Source of the DNA: Pithys albifrons albifrons
Taxonomy: Eukaryota; Chordata; Aves; Passeriformes; Thamnophilidae
Assembly (NCBI RefSeq): GCF_047495875.1
Contig: NC_092466.1
Span: 13,326,561 to 13,390,560 of the forward strand
Length of the DNA stretch: 64,000 bases
Direction of reading: 5' to 3'
Shown here: in pieces, positions 36,441 through 48,480 of the stretch
Layout: each line of letters begins with the position of its first letter
How positions within the stretch are numbered: the stretch's first letter is position 1
Made by a program: the position numbers and the translations under genes
The notes under the pieces: model-generated
The model's input: only the letters and a program-made list of their open reading frames with translations
What the model was told of the DNA's origin: nothing
Database searches by the model: none

Positions 36441-39400
36441 ACTTGCACCTGAGCACCATGTGGGTTTAAAGCTGCTTTCTTGTGTTTGCTTGCAATGCAG
36501 ATTGGAGAGGTGCGAGGACAGCAATGTGACTATTGCCTGTCTGTAGTGCTGACCCTTTTGACAGGCTGGTGGCTCACTGAGGCACATTCCCTGGATGCTG
36601 TTCAAGGTTTCCCATCATTGCTGATGGGTTTTCTGGTGGTGGTTGCTGAATCCTGTCCCGAGGTGATAGTTCAGCAATGCCTTTGTTGTCCCTGAAAGAG
36701 CTGAGAAAGGATACTGTTTTATTGGGATAGCAGGGAAAAGTCCTGGCATTTCCACTATGAAATAAAAGACATCTACATATATAAGGCCCATGTTGTTCTT
36801 GCTGGGAAGTGCTTTTGGAGGTGGATTTGCAGTTGACTGTATGCATACCCAAAGTATAAGGTGCAAAAGTGTGGGAGCCTGCCATGGCCATGCTGGGCTG
36901 GAAAGCAACCACGGTTTGCAGCTGGCAAGTGTGAAGGGTGGATCTTTCTCCACTCCCCATATCACCCTTCCAGTTGCTCAGTAGCACCTTGGGCCTTTTA
37001 TAGCTATAATGACCTCAGCTGGGTCATGCCCCAGCTGCTGAGAAACCTCCCCGGCAAAAGGAGCAGGAAAAACTGGGCAGAGCTTCACTACCTCCTGTCT
37101 CAGCTTCAGTCACCAGTGGCTCATCTGCTACATTTTATCCAGTGACTCCAAATGTTCTGATGTGATTTCATGCCCGTGTTGCTTAGTGCCTTCAGTCAGA
37201 GCATGAAAAGGACCAGCACCTCAGCAGAGGGGCCAAACCCCACATTCCATGAGGATGGCTGGGTCTCTGTGTGCAGAGCTGGGGGAAGATCCTTTCTCAC
37301 AACAATGAAATACAGCTTTCTCCGAGGCAAAATATGGGAGCTGGATTTAGCAGCATGCCATAATCCCACATTGTGTTCCTGGTTGTACAGTAGGCAAAGG
37401 ACATGCCTGCTGGAGGCAGGGCAGGAATGTTAGGTGGGCAGGTTGCAGTCTCTCTGCACAATGACCTACACAGATGTTTTGGCTGCAAGAAGATATCTGA
37501 AATGTCACAATTTTGAAAAGGCAAATAAACAAAGCTCTGTTCAACCATTGGCTTTGTGTGTTAGCACAAAATTAAAATTATCTGCCTGATGTGGTCTGCT
37601 GATCTAAGCAGGTTTTCTTCAAAGTGGCCTCACTAGCAGCCAATTAGAACATGAAAAAAAAAGAATATCAAGAATTTTATTAGGAAGAGGAAAGAGACCT
37701 AAGTTGTTTTCAGGGTGGTGATAAAACATGAAGAGCTTCTTGTTATTGCTGGGGTCATCCTGATTGTTTATAGTGCTATAGTGGAGTAACTGAACATTGA
37801 AGATGACATTAAACAAAAATGGTACTATAAAAAACAGTAATTGCAGTCTCTACCTCTGCTTTTCTTACTCAGACTGGAGTTCATCTGAACATGGCTGCTA
37901 TTGATCGTTCTCCTGTTACGTGCTCTTCTGTTCCAACATCCCTTTTACTGTTACCTCAAGCTGCATCAAATAGTCTAACAGCCACTCTCATTCCCAGATG
38001 GATGGATGTAACTGTGCCATGTGCCTGAGCACTCTGGATTTCACCATAGGTCACTATGATCTGAAACAGAACACGGTGGCTTTGTTGTATGGGCTTTCTG
38101 GGGCAGAGCAAAGGCAGAATCCGTACAGGATTCCTGCAGAGTAGGTACCTGATGTGATTCTGATAGAATTGCATGTATTCATGGCCATTAGTTAATTTTG
38201 GTTAACAGCCCTAATTCTGGTGGTCCAGTGCAGTCTAACTCCATACTGACTGTTTTTGTAGGACCTGTGATATTTCATGTTGTAATGTTCATGCTTTTAG
38301 CTCTGCAGGAGTGGTGAATGGGCAAGCTCAAGCATGCACTAAATTTATTAGTCGTGAATAGCGTAGGTAAGAATGCAACGGGCCAAGTGTGCTTCTGCAT
38401 TTGCAAATGCTGACTCCTAACCCTCAGCCCACCAGGCCTTTTTAGCAGGATGAGTAGTCACTGCCTGGTCTTCCCAGCCATCCCCAGCAGGAGGGTCACT
38501 CCACGATGTGACACCCTCTTCCATAGATGCCACCCTGCACATGGCTCCTGGCTGGCACTGTGGGAAGGGAAAGAAAGGGAAGGAGGGCTCCATGCATGAT
38601 ACAGCTTGCCCCTCTGACAGCATGGGAGGTTTGTGTTGAAATGATTCCCAGCCTCTGATGAGCTCAGGGAGTGTTTCTGTTGGGCTACGTATGTGCATCT
38701 GCAGGTGAGTGAGGAAACACGCAGGGGGGCTGGAGAAGAAGGTGGGGTTGCATAGGGCAGGAGAGGAGGTAAGGAGGAACAGCATGGCAGAGGTTGCTGC
38801 GTGAAGCTGTGGTGCAAGTGAACCAAAGGGGACGAAACAGGCATTTCTCTCAGTGGGTTCTCTTGACAGCAGGGGATCTGGGCTCTGCAGTCAAAGCATA
38901 TGCTTCCCTCTGCTCTAGGCTGTGCTGGCCTTGGCTGGGATGATCTGGGTTGCAAGGTTCAAGTTTCTCCTGCTCCCATTTCATCAATGTAGGATGCTCG
39001 ATCCCAGCATCCTGACCCTGCTGTAGATGTTGAGAGCTTCTGTGAAATCCTCCTCCAGACCAGGGGGCTTGGCTCCATACCTGACCCATGAGGTTCAGAC
39101 CCAGTGCTTGGCTTTGGGGCCATCCCTGGTAGTCTTGGGACTGTGAGGATGGAGTTACTCTAACAGCTGGGATATGTAGGGTTTGGTTTGAAAACAGATT
39201 CCTTAAGAACAGTATTCAAAGTGAAACCAAGCTGAGAAAACTCAGAGGAAATCTGACTGTGACTCTGTCAACATGTCTGTTCCCAAAGGTCAGCACTGAC
39301 TCCTTGGGGAGAAATGGCACATCCTTTCTTCAGAGTAAAGATGGGCCAGTTGTCTCCTGCTGCTCTGCCTGGCAGTGTGTAGAGAGACCAGCAGTGCAAG

Positions 39401-42400
39401 GTTTGCAGGGGATGCAGAAACCCAAGTTTCCAGGAGGAGTCCTATGCTGCTGATTGTGCCTCTCATGTTTGGGCAGCTGTGCTGGTGCTGCTGGTGCAGC
39501 CGCGCTTGCAAGACTTGGTTCTTATTAGCAGAGATCCCCTTGATGCCTGCCTTCAGAAAAATAGCCCAGTGGGGGAATTGAGATGCCCCTGGAAAAAACT
39601 AATAGCTGATATGGTTATTGAGCTGGGAATAGGCGTCTCCACTGATTTAAAGGCTATTTAAATACCATTTGTCTTCTAGCCCTCAGTCAGTGCCTTGGGA
39701 TACCAGCTGGCTTGGGGCAGTATCTTTGTGTTCAATGAATAAATGGAATTGTTTATAATTCTTATTTCCATCATTATTTAAATGTTTGCTTGGCAAAACA
39801 GTCTGTTCAGCTTCCAGTATTTGTTTTTAAAGAGGCTTTACACGTCAGACAAAGATGACGACCATGATGGGGAAATGGCAGAGTGCCGGCCAAGCTACAA
39901 TAGCAGTACATTCCATGAACATAGCAAATAACCTGCTGCTGAGAAGGTGACCCAGCCTATGGGAACCCTCACCTTTGTACTTTTACATTTGAAGGCTGTT
40001 GAGACATAAATCTGACACTTAAATATTGCCCCTGTGCTGCAGTGTGGGAATCTTCTGCATGGTGGCTATGGGGCAATATTGGCTGCTCAACACCAATCCA
40101 ATATACTCCCCTGCCTGCCTCATGTACAGGTCTGGCCTAGAAAGTGACATGGTGGCTTAGCCAGCTCCTCCGGGTGTGACAGCAGCAAGGCAAGAACAGG
40201 TGATACCCACACCACTCTGTCTCAGTGGTCTGAGGATTCAGTAGAGGTGCGCTTCTCTAACTATAGGCAATGGATTTTGCTATCAAAGGATAAAGGTTTT
40301 TCTTTTCTCTGGGGGTTGCTGAGGGTCAGAGGTCAGTCTCCCAGTGGTGCCATCATAACTTCTCACTGTGTAGATAAGGTTTTCTAATACCGGAAACACC
40401 CACAAAAGTCTTATGCGTTCTGGAAAAAGTGGCAGTGGGGCTCTAGTTGGGTAGCTTCCTGGACCCACTGTGGAATGGGAGTCTCTTGAAGCTGAATTTC
40501 TGGCAGTTGTGTCCTCCTCCATTCCCTTGCTTCACAAGTCCAGGGTCCTGAACTGCACCATGGCACCAGTGACTGTGATGGATGTTGTCTGGGGTCATTG
40601 CACTACGTGAACATTTTGCCATACAATGCTGATATTCTTCTGGATGTCAACAAGTGCTTATTTCCTTGGTGTTCATATCCTGCAGGTGGAATCAGTAGTA
40701 TTTAAACATTTCATCACACCAACAAGAAGGTTTCCTTTTATTTAACACAGATTAAATGCTATTTCACTTCTAAGGTCTTACAGGAGCACAACATCAAATG
40801 GCAAGCTGTTTTAAAGATGAGTTTTTCCTGCCATCGTTGTGTTGGCTTTGCTGTGCTATGACAACCTCAGCTGCTCCAGAGGGGCTGCACAATTAGTGTT
40901 CTGCTCTGATCACTGAAGGGAATTCATCCTCCAGTGATTTTTGCTTTTGCAGCCTCTGAGTAGAAGTTCAGCACCAGCAGATCTTTGTTAGTGTTCAATT
41001 TATAGCTCTTCTTTAAGCATGCTTCTGATCCTAGAAGTAAAGCAAAGTTTAATTAGGCTTCAGGCGTTATATGGGACTAGACAAATGAGGAGTAGTGGGT
41101 TGTTGTTTTCTTGTTTGTTTGGGGATTTTTGTTTTGTTTGTTTTTTAGAAATAGTGGGAGCATCACAAAGAGGTTGTTGACTTCTTTACTGTGTGCTTTC
41201 AATTATACATGGTATTTTGCTGCTGTTCTTCCACCTTCTTGCAAAGTATCTTCCATCATCTCTCTGGGGAGAGTAATGTGCCTGTGGATACACACAGACA
41301 TACCCCTGAGTCCTGCTGGAATAGAACAGAATTGCTCCACTGTGTGCTTTTGGCCAGGAGGTACACTTTACTTACTGAGAGAAGAGCCTGTGCCCCTTGG
41401 GCCATGGAGACTGCGGACTTTTGGTTTGCTACTTCCCTGAAACACTGTGCAGGTGTGAAACGCAGTGCCTGGACAGTGTGTGAGCCATGGTGGGCAGTGG
41501 AAATTGCTTTGGAAAGCGGTTGTTTTGGCCCTAAGCTTGCATAAGCTTTGGAAAAGATTTGTGAAGTTTTAGCTGTGATGCCAGTTTTTGGTTTGGCTTC
41601 CCTCTCCAGTTCAAGTCCGATGGCTGTAAAGTGATGCCACTTTACCAGAGGCTCATGTGTTCATGGGATAGTACTTTGACTGAAAAATCCTCTGTGGATA
41701 TTATTTGGAAGCTGGAACCAAATTGCTTCATGTGCTTTTTGTGTGCATGCATTTTTTATGGGCTACCTAGAAAGAGTTTAACTTAAGTGGGTTTGTCCAA
41801 CCCAAGAATCTCAAGGGAGTGCTGCAGAACTGTAATGGACAGCAGATTTTTCAGTGGATGAATTTGCATTATCTAGAGTAGGAACCTGATTTAGTATGTA
41901 GGAAGGTCTCTCCTGGATACAGCCGCAAAGAGGGGAAGCAACAAGTTCTTCCAAATAAACTGAGTTGATTTACTTCAGCTGAGGAGGATTCAGACCTATT
42001 TTCATAGCTGTTGCTTGCTTTATGTGTTAAAAATCAAAGGCATTGGCAACTTTAGTCCCTGCAAGGTTGTAGTGCTAATGCAAATCTAAAAACATGCCTG
42101 AAATTGCCAAGAATTCTGAACTGTGAGGGAGGTTTTAGTATTGGGCCCAAACCTGCTGTTCTTGTGCTTGGACAGTATCTCATACAAGGGATTTTGCAGA
42201 ATAATGGTAAAACTGTGCTGAAAGCCTTTCTCCATTGGAGCGTGTCAAGGCTCAACATATACCTCCTGTGTTATCCCTCCTCTGTCTCCATTATCCCAGT
42301 GTTGGAAGCTCTCACCATAGCCTATTAGGTCTCCACAGAATGATATAAAACTCAGCCTTGGGAGCAGCCCACTTGTTTGTTAAGCTTATTCCAGGTTTTG

Positions 42401-45400
42401 TTTGCTGGAACAATAAAACACGGGCGAGTGGTTTGGCTGTGGGACTGTCCCCAACCAAAGCTTCAGCTCTGCCCTCACACAGACAGCAAATTCTCCAAGT
42501 GCCACTTTATTGACATGTTTCCTTTTATCAGTGATCGAGATCAGCCATTTTGGTTTTTTCCTGGAATATCTGTGTGAAAGTTAAAGTCCTCTGCAGGATT
42601 TTTCATGGGCTTCCTTCCCCAAAGCACCCAAGCCCCCAAAAGTTCAGGCATGACAATTCTGACAATGCTGTGTTGTCGCTCTCTCTTAATCATACTCAGC
42701 TTTCAATTATTTATACTGCCAGAAAATCGTGTGGGGTTCACACCCCCAGCCCTGAAACACAATTCTGCTTTTGTGCAGGGAATACAATCCTTCACTTTCA
42801 TTAAGTGTACGGAGACCAAGATGAGAAGTGCCTGTTGTGTTCGCATCCCTTGGCTCGCGATGAGAGGAGCTGGTTGTTTTTGCAAACGTCATAAATAGCC
42901 CTGCAAGGGTTATGTGGAGTTTATTTACATTATTGCATTTAAGTGCAAATAGAAAATTGCCCAGACATAATGGAAAGTTTATTCAGGACTCTGTCAGGGC
43001 TCTTTTCCCTGTCACCTCGCCCCTTCTGGCTTTCTCCTCTTACAGGCTCAGATGTGGGAAGGCCGTGTCTGAAAGGAGTAGTAGCTCTTGGTCCTGTTAC
43101 ACCAGGGTTTGCTTACAGGATGCAAAAAAGCATCAATGCACATCTCTTCCACTGTGGCTTGTGCACAGTCCTGCTGCCATAGGAAAGGCTCCTGATCAGG
43201 CTCACCCTGGACTAATTTATGAACAGTGGGCTTCTTCTTCCCTGTAGCACCTGAATGACTGTCGTTTTCATCATCAGCATACCAAGTGTGAATTTGGCAG
43301 GTTGTTTTCCCCTTATTCCCTTCCTGCTTGCCTCTAGTCACAGCACAGTTCTCCTTTTCTGCAGCCAGAGTGGTTTCTTGTCTCGTGCAAACACAAGTAT
43401 TCCCACTGCAGAACTGTCCTTTGCAATTTCCACTTCCCCTCCTTCAAGGGAAGCATTGAAGTGGAGCGGTCAGGGCAACAAAACCCACAGAGGAAACAGT
43501 GCTGAGCAGACGTGTGGTGAAGTCACGCAAAAAGCTGGAATAGTGATGTTCTGGGGGAAGCACAGTGTCCTGCATTCTCACCCCTGGAGGTCCTATTTGA
43601 ACAACCTTCAGCTAAGCTGGGGAATTTGCTCCTCACCTTTTGTTTTCCATTTCAGAGGAGAAGTCTGGTTGGTAGGATCTGTGCAGGAAAGGGATGACTT
43701 GAACTCTTGCAGTATGTTGGATCCATTGGCACTGCCCTGGCTGGCAACCTGCTGACTCCACACCTGTCACTGAGCACTTACTCACACAAGTGCCCATAAC
43801 TGAAGTTTTTTGAAGCTGTCTCATTTCACTGCTGGGTTAGCATTTGGGTTTCCCTGCCTGTGCCCAGGAAAAGCGCAGCAGAGTCGATGGTCTCCTAGTA
43901 TGTCTGTGAGAGCAGGGTACCCTGGGAGCATTCCACAAGCATTCCAATGTCCAGACCCCAAGATCTTTATTTTGGGTGGGAGCTGCAGGTACATAGCAGC
44001 TGTCCCCAATGGTGCAAGTGTGTCCTTGGACATGGAACTCCTTCAAGTGCATCTGGGACCCTGTGAGGGTGCAAAGGCAGCAGAGACGAGTGGGGAGTTG
44101 CAGTCCAGTGAGGAGGTTCACACTTTACAGTGGAGCAAGTTGCTGACAAGTTCTTGGTGGCAGGAACTGTGAACAAGTTCACAAAGACCTAAGTGGAGAC
44201 TCAGAAAAGCATCCTAGTGTGTTTAAGATAATTTCAGCAATTCTGCAGTACGAGCAGGGCTCTCTATTGAAGACATTCATGGAGCATCAGGGTTGATGCA
44301 GAGGTGCCTCTGATTCACCAGGTCAGTCAAGGGCAGATTTTAATTGATTTATTGGTGCTTTTGCAAACTGAGGTAACATCAGAGCCGTGTGCCTGGGCCC
44401 TGATGCATTTGTTTTTTAAAGGGTGTGCTAAGAAAACCAGTGAGACTTGCTGAGCTGCTACCTTCAGCCAGGTGTTTTGAGAAAGGTGAAGGACAAACCA
44501 CAAAAACACTGAGAGTGAGAGGAAAATGCCAAATGGGAAGAAATTAGAAAGCAGACCAGGGAAAGACTAAGTAAAATGATAATAGGGAAGAAAAAATCTT
44601 TCAAAGGACTAAGGTGAGTTTAATGATTAAAGTTTTGTCTAACAGGGGATACATATTATCCACCTGGAGCAAAAAATTATTTCACAGACTTTTCTTTTTA
44701 TCTGGTTAATCTCTGGCTTTTGACAGCCTGGTGAGTTGGGATGTTTGGGTGTCTCTGTGGTCTGGGAATCTTTGAAATTCAAGTCAAGGCTTGTGATGTG
44801 CTGCTGCTGTTTGAACAAAACTGGCACGTGTCTTTCTGGTGAAGAAAATGTGTTGTGGGGTGGCACAAGGCAAACATCTGCATCCTTGTAAAAAGTCCAG
44901 GTGATCTGGTAGTTTTTGTGTGTTGGTGACTTTTAGTGGAGCTTTGCAAAAACCTCTGTAGCCATGTCTGATACCTGTTGTGTTACTGTGCTGAAGGTTA
45001 GAGGGTGCTGGTTGCTTCCATGTAAGGGTAGGATTTAGCATTTGATGCTTCAGGAGTTGGCAGAGATTCATTTGTCATTGGGATCTGGGAATAAGGCAGA
45101 TGGAGCAATAAACAGTGGTGTGCTCCATGAAGGTGGTCCCCAGGTATCCTCGTGTAAAGAGAAAAGTTTGCACAAGGTGTTTCCAAGGTGAAAAGGAGTC
45201 CTACAAATTTTGAGGCTCATTCTGGGTGTGGGATGGCCCTAGATTATACAGTTGAACAGGAGTGTGCTCTGGGCTGCCGGAGCATTAGGGCTGTCAGGTC
45301 CTGCCTGTTGTTGTTATGAAACCTCATGCTGAATCCTGTTCCACTCATAGGTCAAAATACATTTCATTGCCCAAGTGTGGAAATGTTTTTTGTGTAATTA

Positions 45401-47079
45401 GGAGCTGGGAGTCTGTGGTGTGGAAGGAGGAGTAGGGAACTTCTGGTGTGGCAGGAAGGTTATGTGGAAATATCCACCCATAAGATGGGGGCTATAATCA
45501 GCCCTCCTGGAGAAAGTTTATTCATTAATATTTGTAAAATGCTTTGAAGTCTTTGGCTGGGAGTCTTTTTAACAGAGCCAAATGTTACCTGTATTACAGT
45601 AGCTAAGCCAGACCTTAATGACCATGTTCCTTCTCCTCTCTCCAAGCCCCCAGCCATTTCTGACAGGATTTGATGAAGAAGTGAAACATCAGCAGAGTGA
45701 CCAAAGAGAAGTGAAGTGCTCAGCAGAAATATAAATAGTGCTTTTTTTGTTGGGTTTACGTCCTGGTCCCATGGACTCTTGTGGTCAGGAATGGAATTTG
45801 CAGAAGGGACAAGGAGTTTATTTCCAGACCTGTACCATGTTATCGTATTTGGTAGCTGGTTTAGGGTCCCCTTGCGTTAGTGCTCACTGGTGCTCTTTGG
45901 GTGTTTAAAGTCAACCCAGCTTGTCTCCATGGGAGGTCACCAGCGTGAGACTGGCATGCTGGGATGGGAGGGAAACGTGGCTGTTGATGGAGTGCATGGG
46001 GAGGAGGGAAAAGACTTTGCTGGGGTGAAACAAGAAGGCCCCAGAGGAGGATGCAGGGGAGAGTTGGTTTGATGCACTGCTCAGCTCTGGCTTCCTGTAA
46101 ATGCCCCTTGCTCCATGTCTCTCCATTTCTTACAGCATTGTCTATCCTCTGTCAATAACAGAGAAGCATTTGCCCTTTGTTTTGCTTAATGACTGGTGTC
46201 AGGAAGTGAGACTTGATGATGGCATTGGTGGCAGCTAGGGTCATTTTTTTTTGACTTGAAGGAAACAGAGTGGGTCCAGTCCATGCTCTGTCCCCAGAGT
46301 ACCTGTGGATGAGATGGCAGCACAAAAGTAAGCAGATAAATGAATGTCAGGAGTCATGGTGTAAGAACATGTTCCAAAGAATGAATTAGTGTTACAAAAA
46401 ATTGTCTGGGCTTGCATCCATTTGCTCTGGTTGGCAACTAGGAACAGCTCATTAGCATGACCTGGTGTGTGGTGTGTTCAGACACAGCCAATAAGTTTCC
46501 CAGCCAGCTCTGACACCCTGGCTTGTGGTGTATTCATTCCCTGGTCTCACCCAGGGCTAGGCTGGGATCGCTTCTTGCCCCTGGGACTGCATTGCTAATC
46601 ATGTCCGAAGATCTGAAGTGCCCACACATGCCTTGGTATGGGGGAGGCTGCTCTGCACTGGGATGATGGCTCTCAGCTGGATGAAAAAGGAGATTTCTCC
46701 AGCCCAGAGGCAGAGCATGCTGTGTCGCCTGCACCTTGTAGCAAGGATGCTGGAAAGGTGGCTTGGCAAAACAGAGAGGAGCAGCATCTTTACCAGAAAC
46801 CTGATGTTTCTAGTGATCCGTTGTCCTTCGAAAGCACCCCCTGATCAAGGAGCTTGCAGCCAAAGACTGACCCAGCCCTCGGCCCTAATCTCATCTTTCC
46901 TCCTACAGTCCAGTCCCTGGAAAGATGAAGCTCTCCAAGAAGACATTCCAGGGGGGTTTAATCACTGCACTCGCTCCAGCCCTGCTGTGCTTGTGGTCTA
47001 AGCACCTGCTGTTTCATTTAATTAGCAACAAATGGGAGCGTGGGTTGGGGGGAAGATAGAGCAGCACCCTGGTGAAGTA

Positions 47080-47600
47080 TTTGCTGCGATGTAATGTATT
47101 TTATTTCAGGTTCGGAATGGAGGCCATGAGAAACATTTTCCAGAGGGCTCCATAAACCGCCTCTGTTCACAGGGTGATTATTTGAGGAGGGAGGGAAGTG
47201 TGGATTTAAATTGGTGCCGCTAATTTCTGCAAACAACCACATTATTTTTAATTCATACTCCAGACTCCCTCCACCCATGATTTGATGTTGGGAGCTGTGA
47301 ATTTTCCACATTGTAACAAGGTCCCTCTATAAAAGAGAGCCCTTTAAATATATTTTAAAAAATTGATTTCAAATACATCAGGCTCTCAAGCCAATATTCA
47401 GACTGGAAAACTCCCTCTTTTCTTCCATCATGTTAATTTATTTGTATTTCAGTAGCACATACCAGTTTTGAATGGAGCTACATCTCTCTGGTGTTAGGGG
47501 CTAGAAAAACCTTGAGAAGCTGCAAGCCCTCATGAATATAACTAGAAGGAAATAATCCCTTTATTCATCATGATTAGTTAAGCTTGGGAGCTCCTTTGAG
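47080..47600. promoter_or_regulatory. Candidate conserved noncoding element
   Basis: Unique sequence with RUNX-like cores (AAACCGC near 47155 and AACCACA near 47235) and AT-rich homeodomain-like motifs (TTTTTAATTCA near 47245, GTTAATTTATT near 47431). It also contains a good polypyrimidine-AG acceptor ending at 47109. It may be a regulatory element or contain a cryptic exon. There is no direct evidence for either. Confidence 0.22.
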
Positions 47601-48282
47601 ATAAATGTGTAATTTTGCCAGCAGTATTTTAGCAATGTAGGGAAGGGACATGGGGACAGCTGGGAAGGGAGACTTCAGGATTGAACCACTTGGGCTGGAC
47701 AATGTCTGTTTCCTTGCCTTTGGGAAATCAGCAGCCAGAGCTTGGTGCAGGGAAGGTTATAGTCACCACTTCCATGTGTCCCAGCCCACCCCTATGTGGG
47801 GCTGTTTTTCTACACGAGGGTGGCAAGCGATCTCCTGTACTTCTGTTGTCCTTCCTAGGCTAAAGGCACATAATGTGTATTGGCCTTTTGTCTAAGAGCG
47901 GTTAAAGCACCGAAAGAGCTGCAAGAAAGAACACTGTATTTTTTTTTTTGTGGCCTTACTAAAGCAGAAGAGTTTTAGAGATTTGTGCTTTGGATTCCCT
48001 CTTCTGAAAGGGCGTTCATCTCCCATGGATTTCGAGAGGATAAAACTTAATTCATGACTGTCAGGTGTCCAGATGCAGCAGTGACTGTGGTCATGTCAAA
48101 ACTCAGACTGATCATTTGGTTCTCACGGAGAGTTTTAGATTCAGTCCTAGGAATTGGGTTCTGCTCCAAGGACAGTAAAAGTTTACAGAAAATTCTCATC
48201 TTATGAGATCGTCACAATCTTGAACACCAGAAATATGGAAATTCTTGCTGTATATCTATCCTACAGGCCTTCAGTATTACAG

Positions 48283-48480
48283 TAGAGTATTTCTTTGAAA
48301 GGGATGTACAATGACCATGTAGTCCACCTGCCTGATCACTTCTGTGCTGACCAAAAGTTAAAGCAAGTTAAGGGCATTGTCCAAATGCCTTTTAAGTACT
48401 GGGAAGCTTGAGGCATTGACCACTCCTCTAGGTAGCCAGTTCCAGTGTTTGACCACTCTCTCAGTAAAGACTTTAAGCCA
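48283..48480 (-). mobile_element. CR1 LINE 3' fragment, old and diverged
   Basis: Read on the minus strand this is the CR1 3' region. The plus strand shows its complement: AGTCCACCTGCCTGATCACT, then GCTGACCAAAAGTTAAAGCA, GGGCATTGTCCAAATGCC and CCAGTGTTTGACCACTCTCT. The element's 3' end is near 48283, beside a degenerate GTAGAGTATTTC that resembles the terminal repeat. Beyond about 48480 the match fades, so the 5' limit is approximate. It is a different CR1 subfamily from the copy at 22613, because the body motifs differ. Confidence 0.85.
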
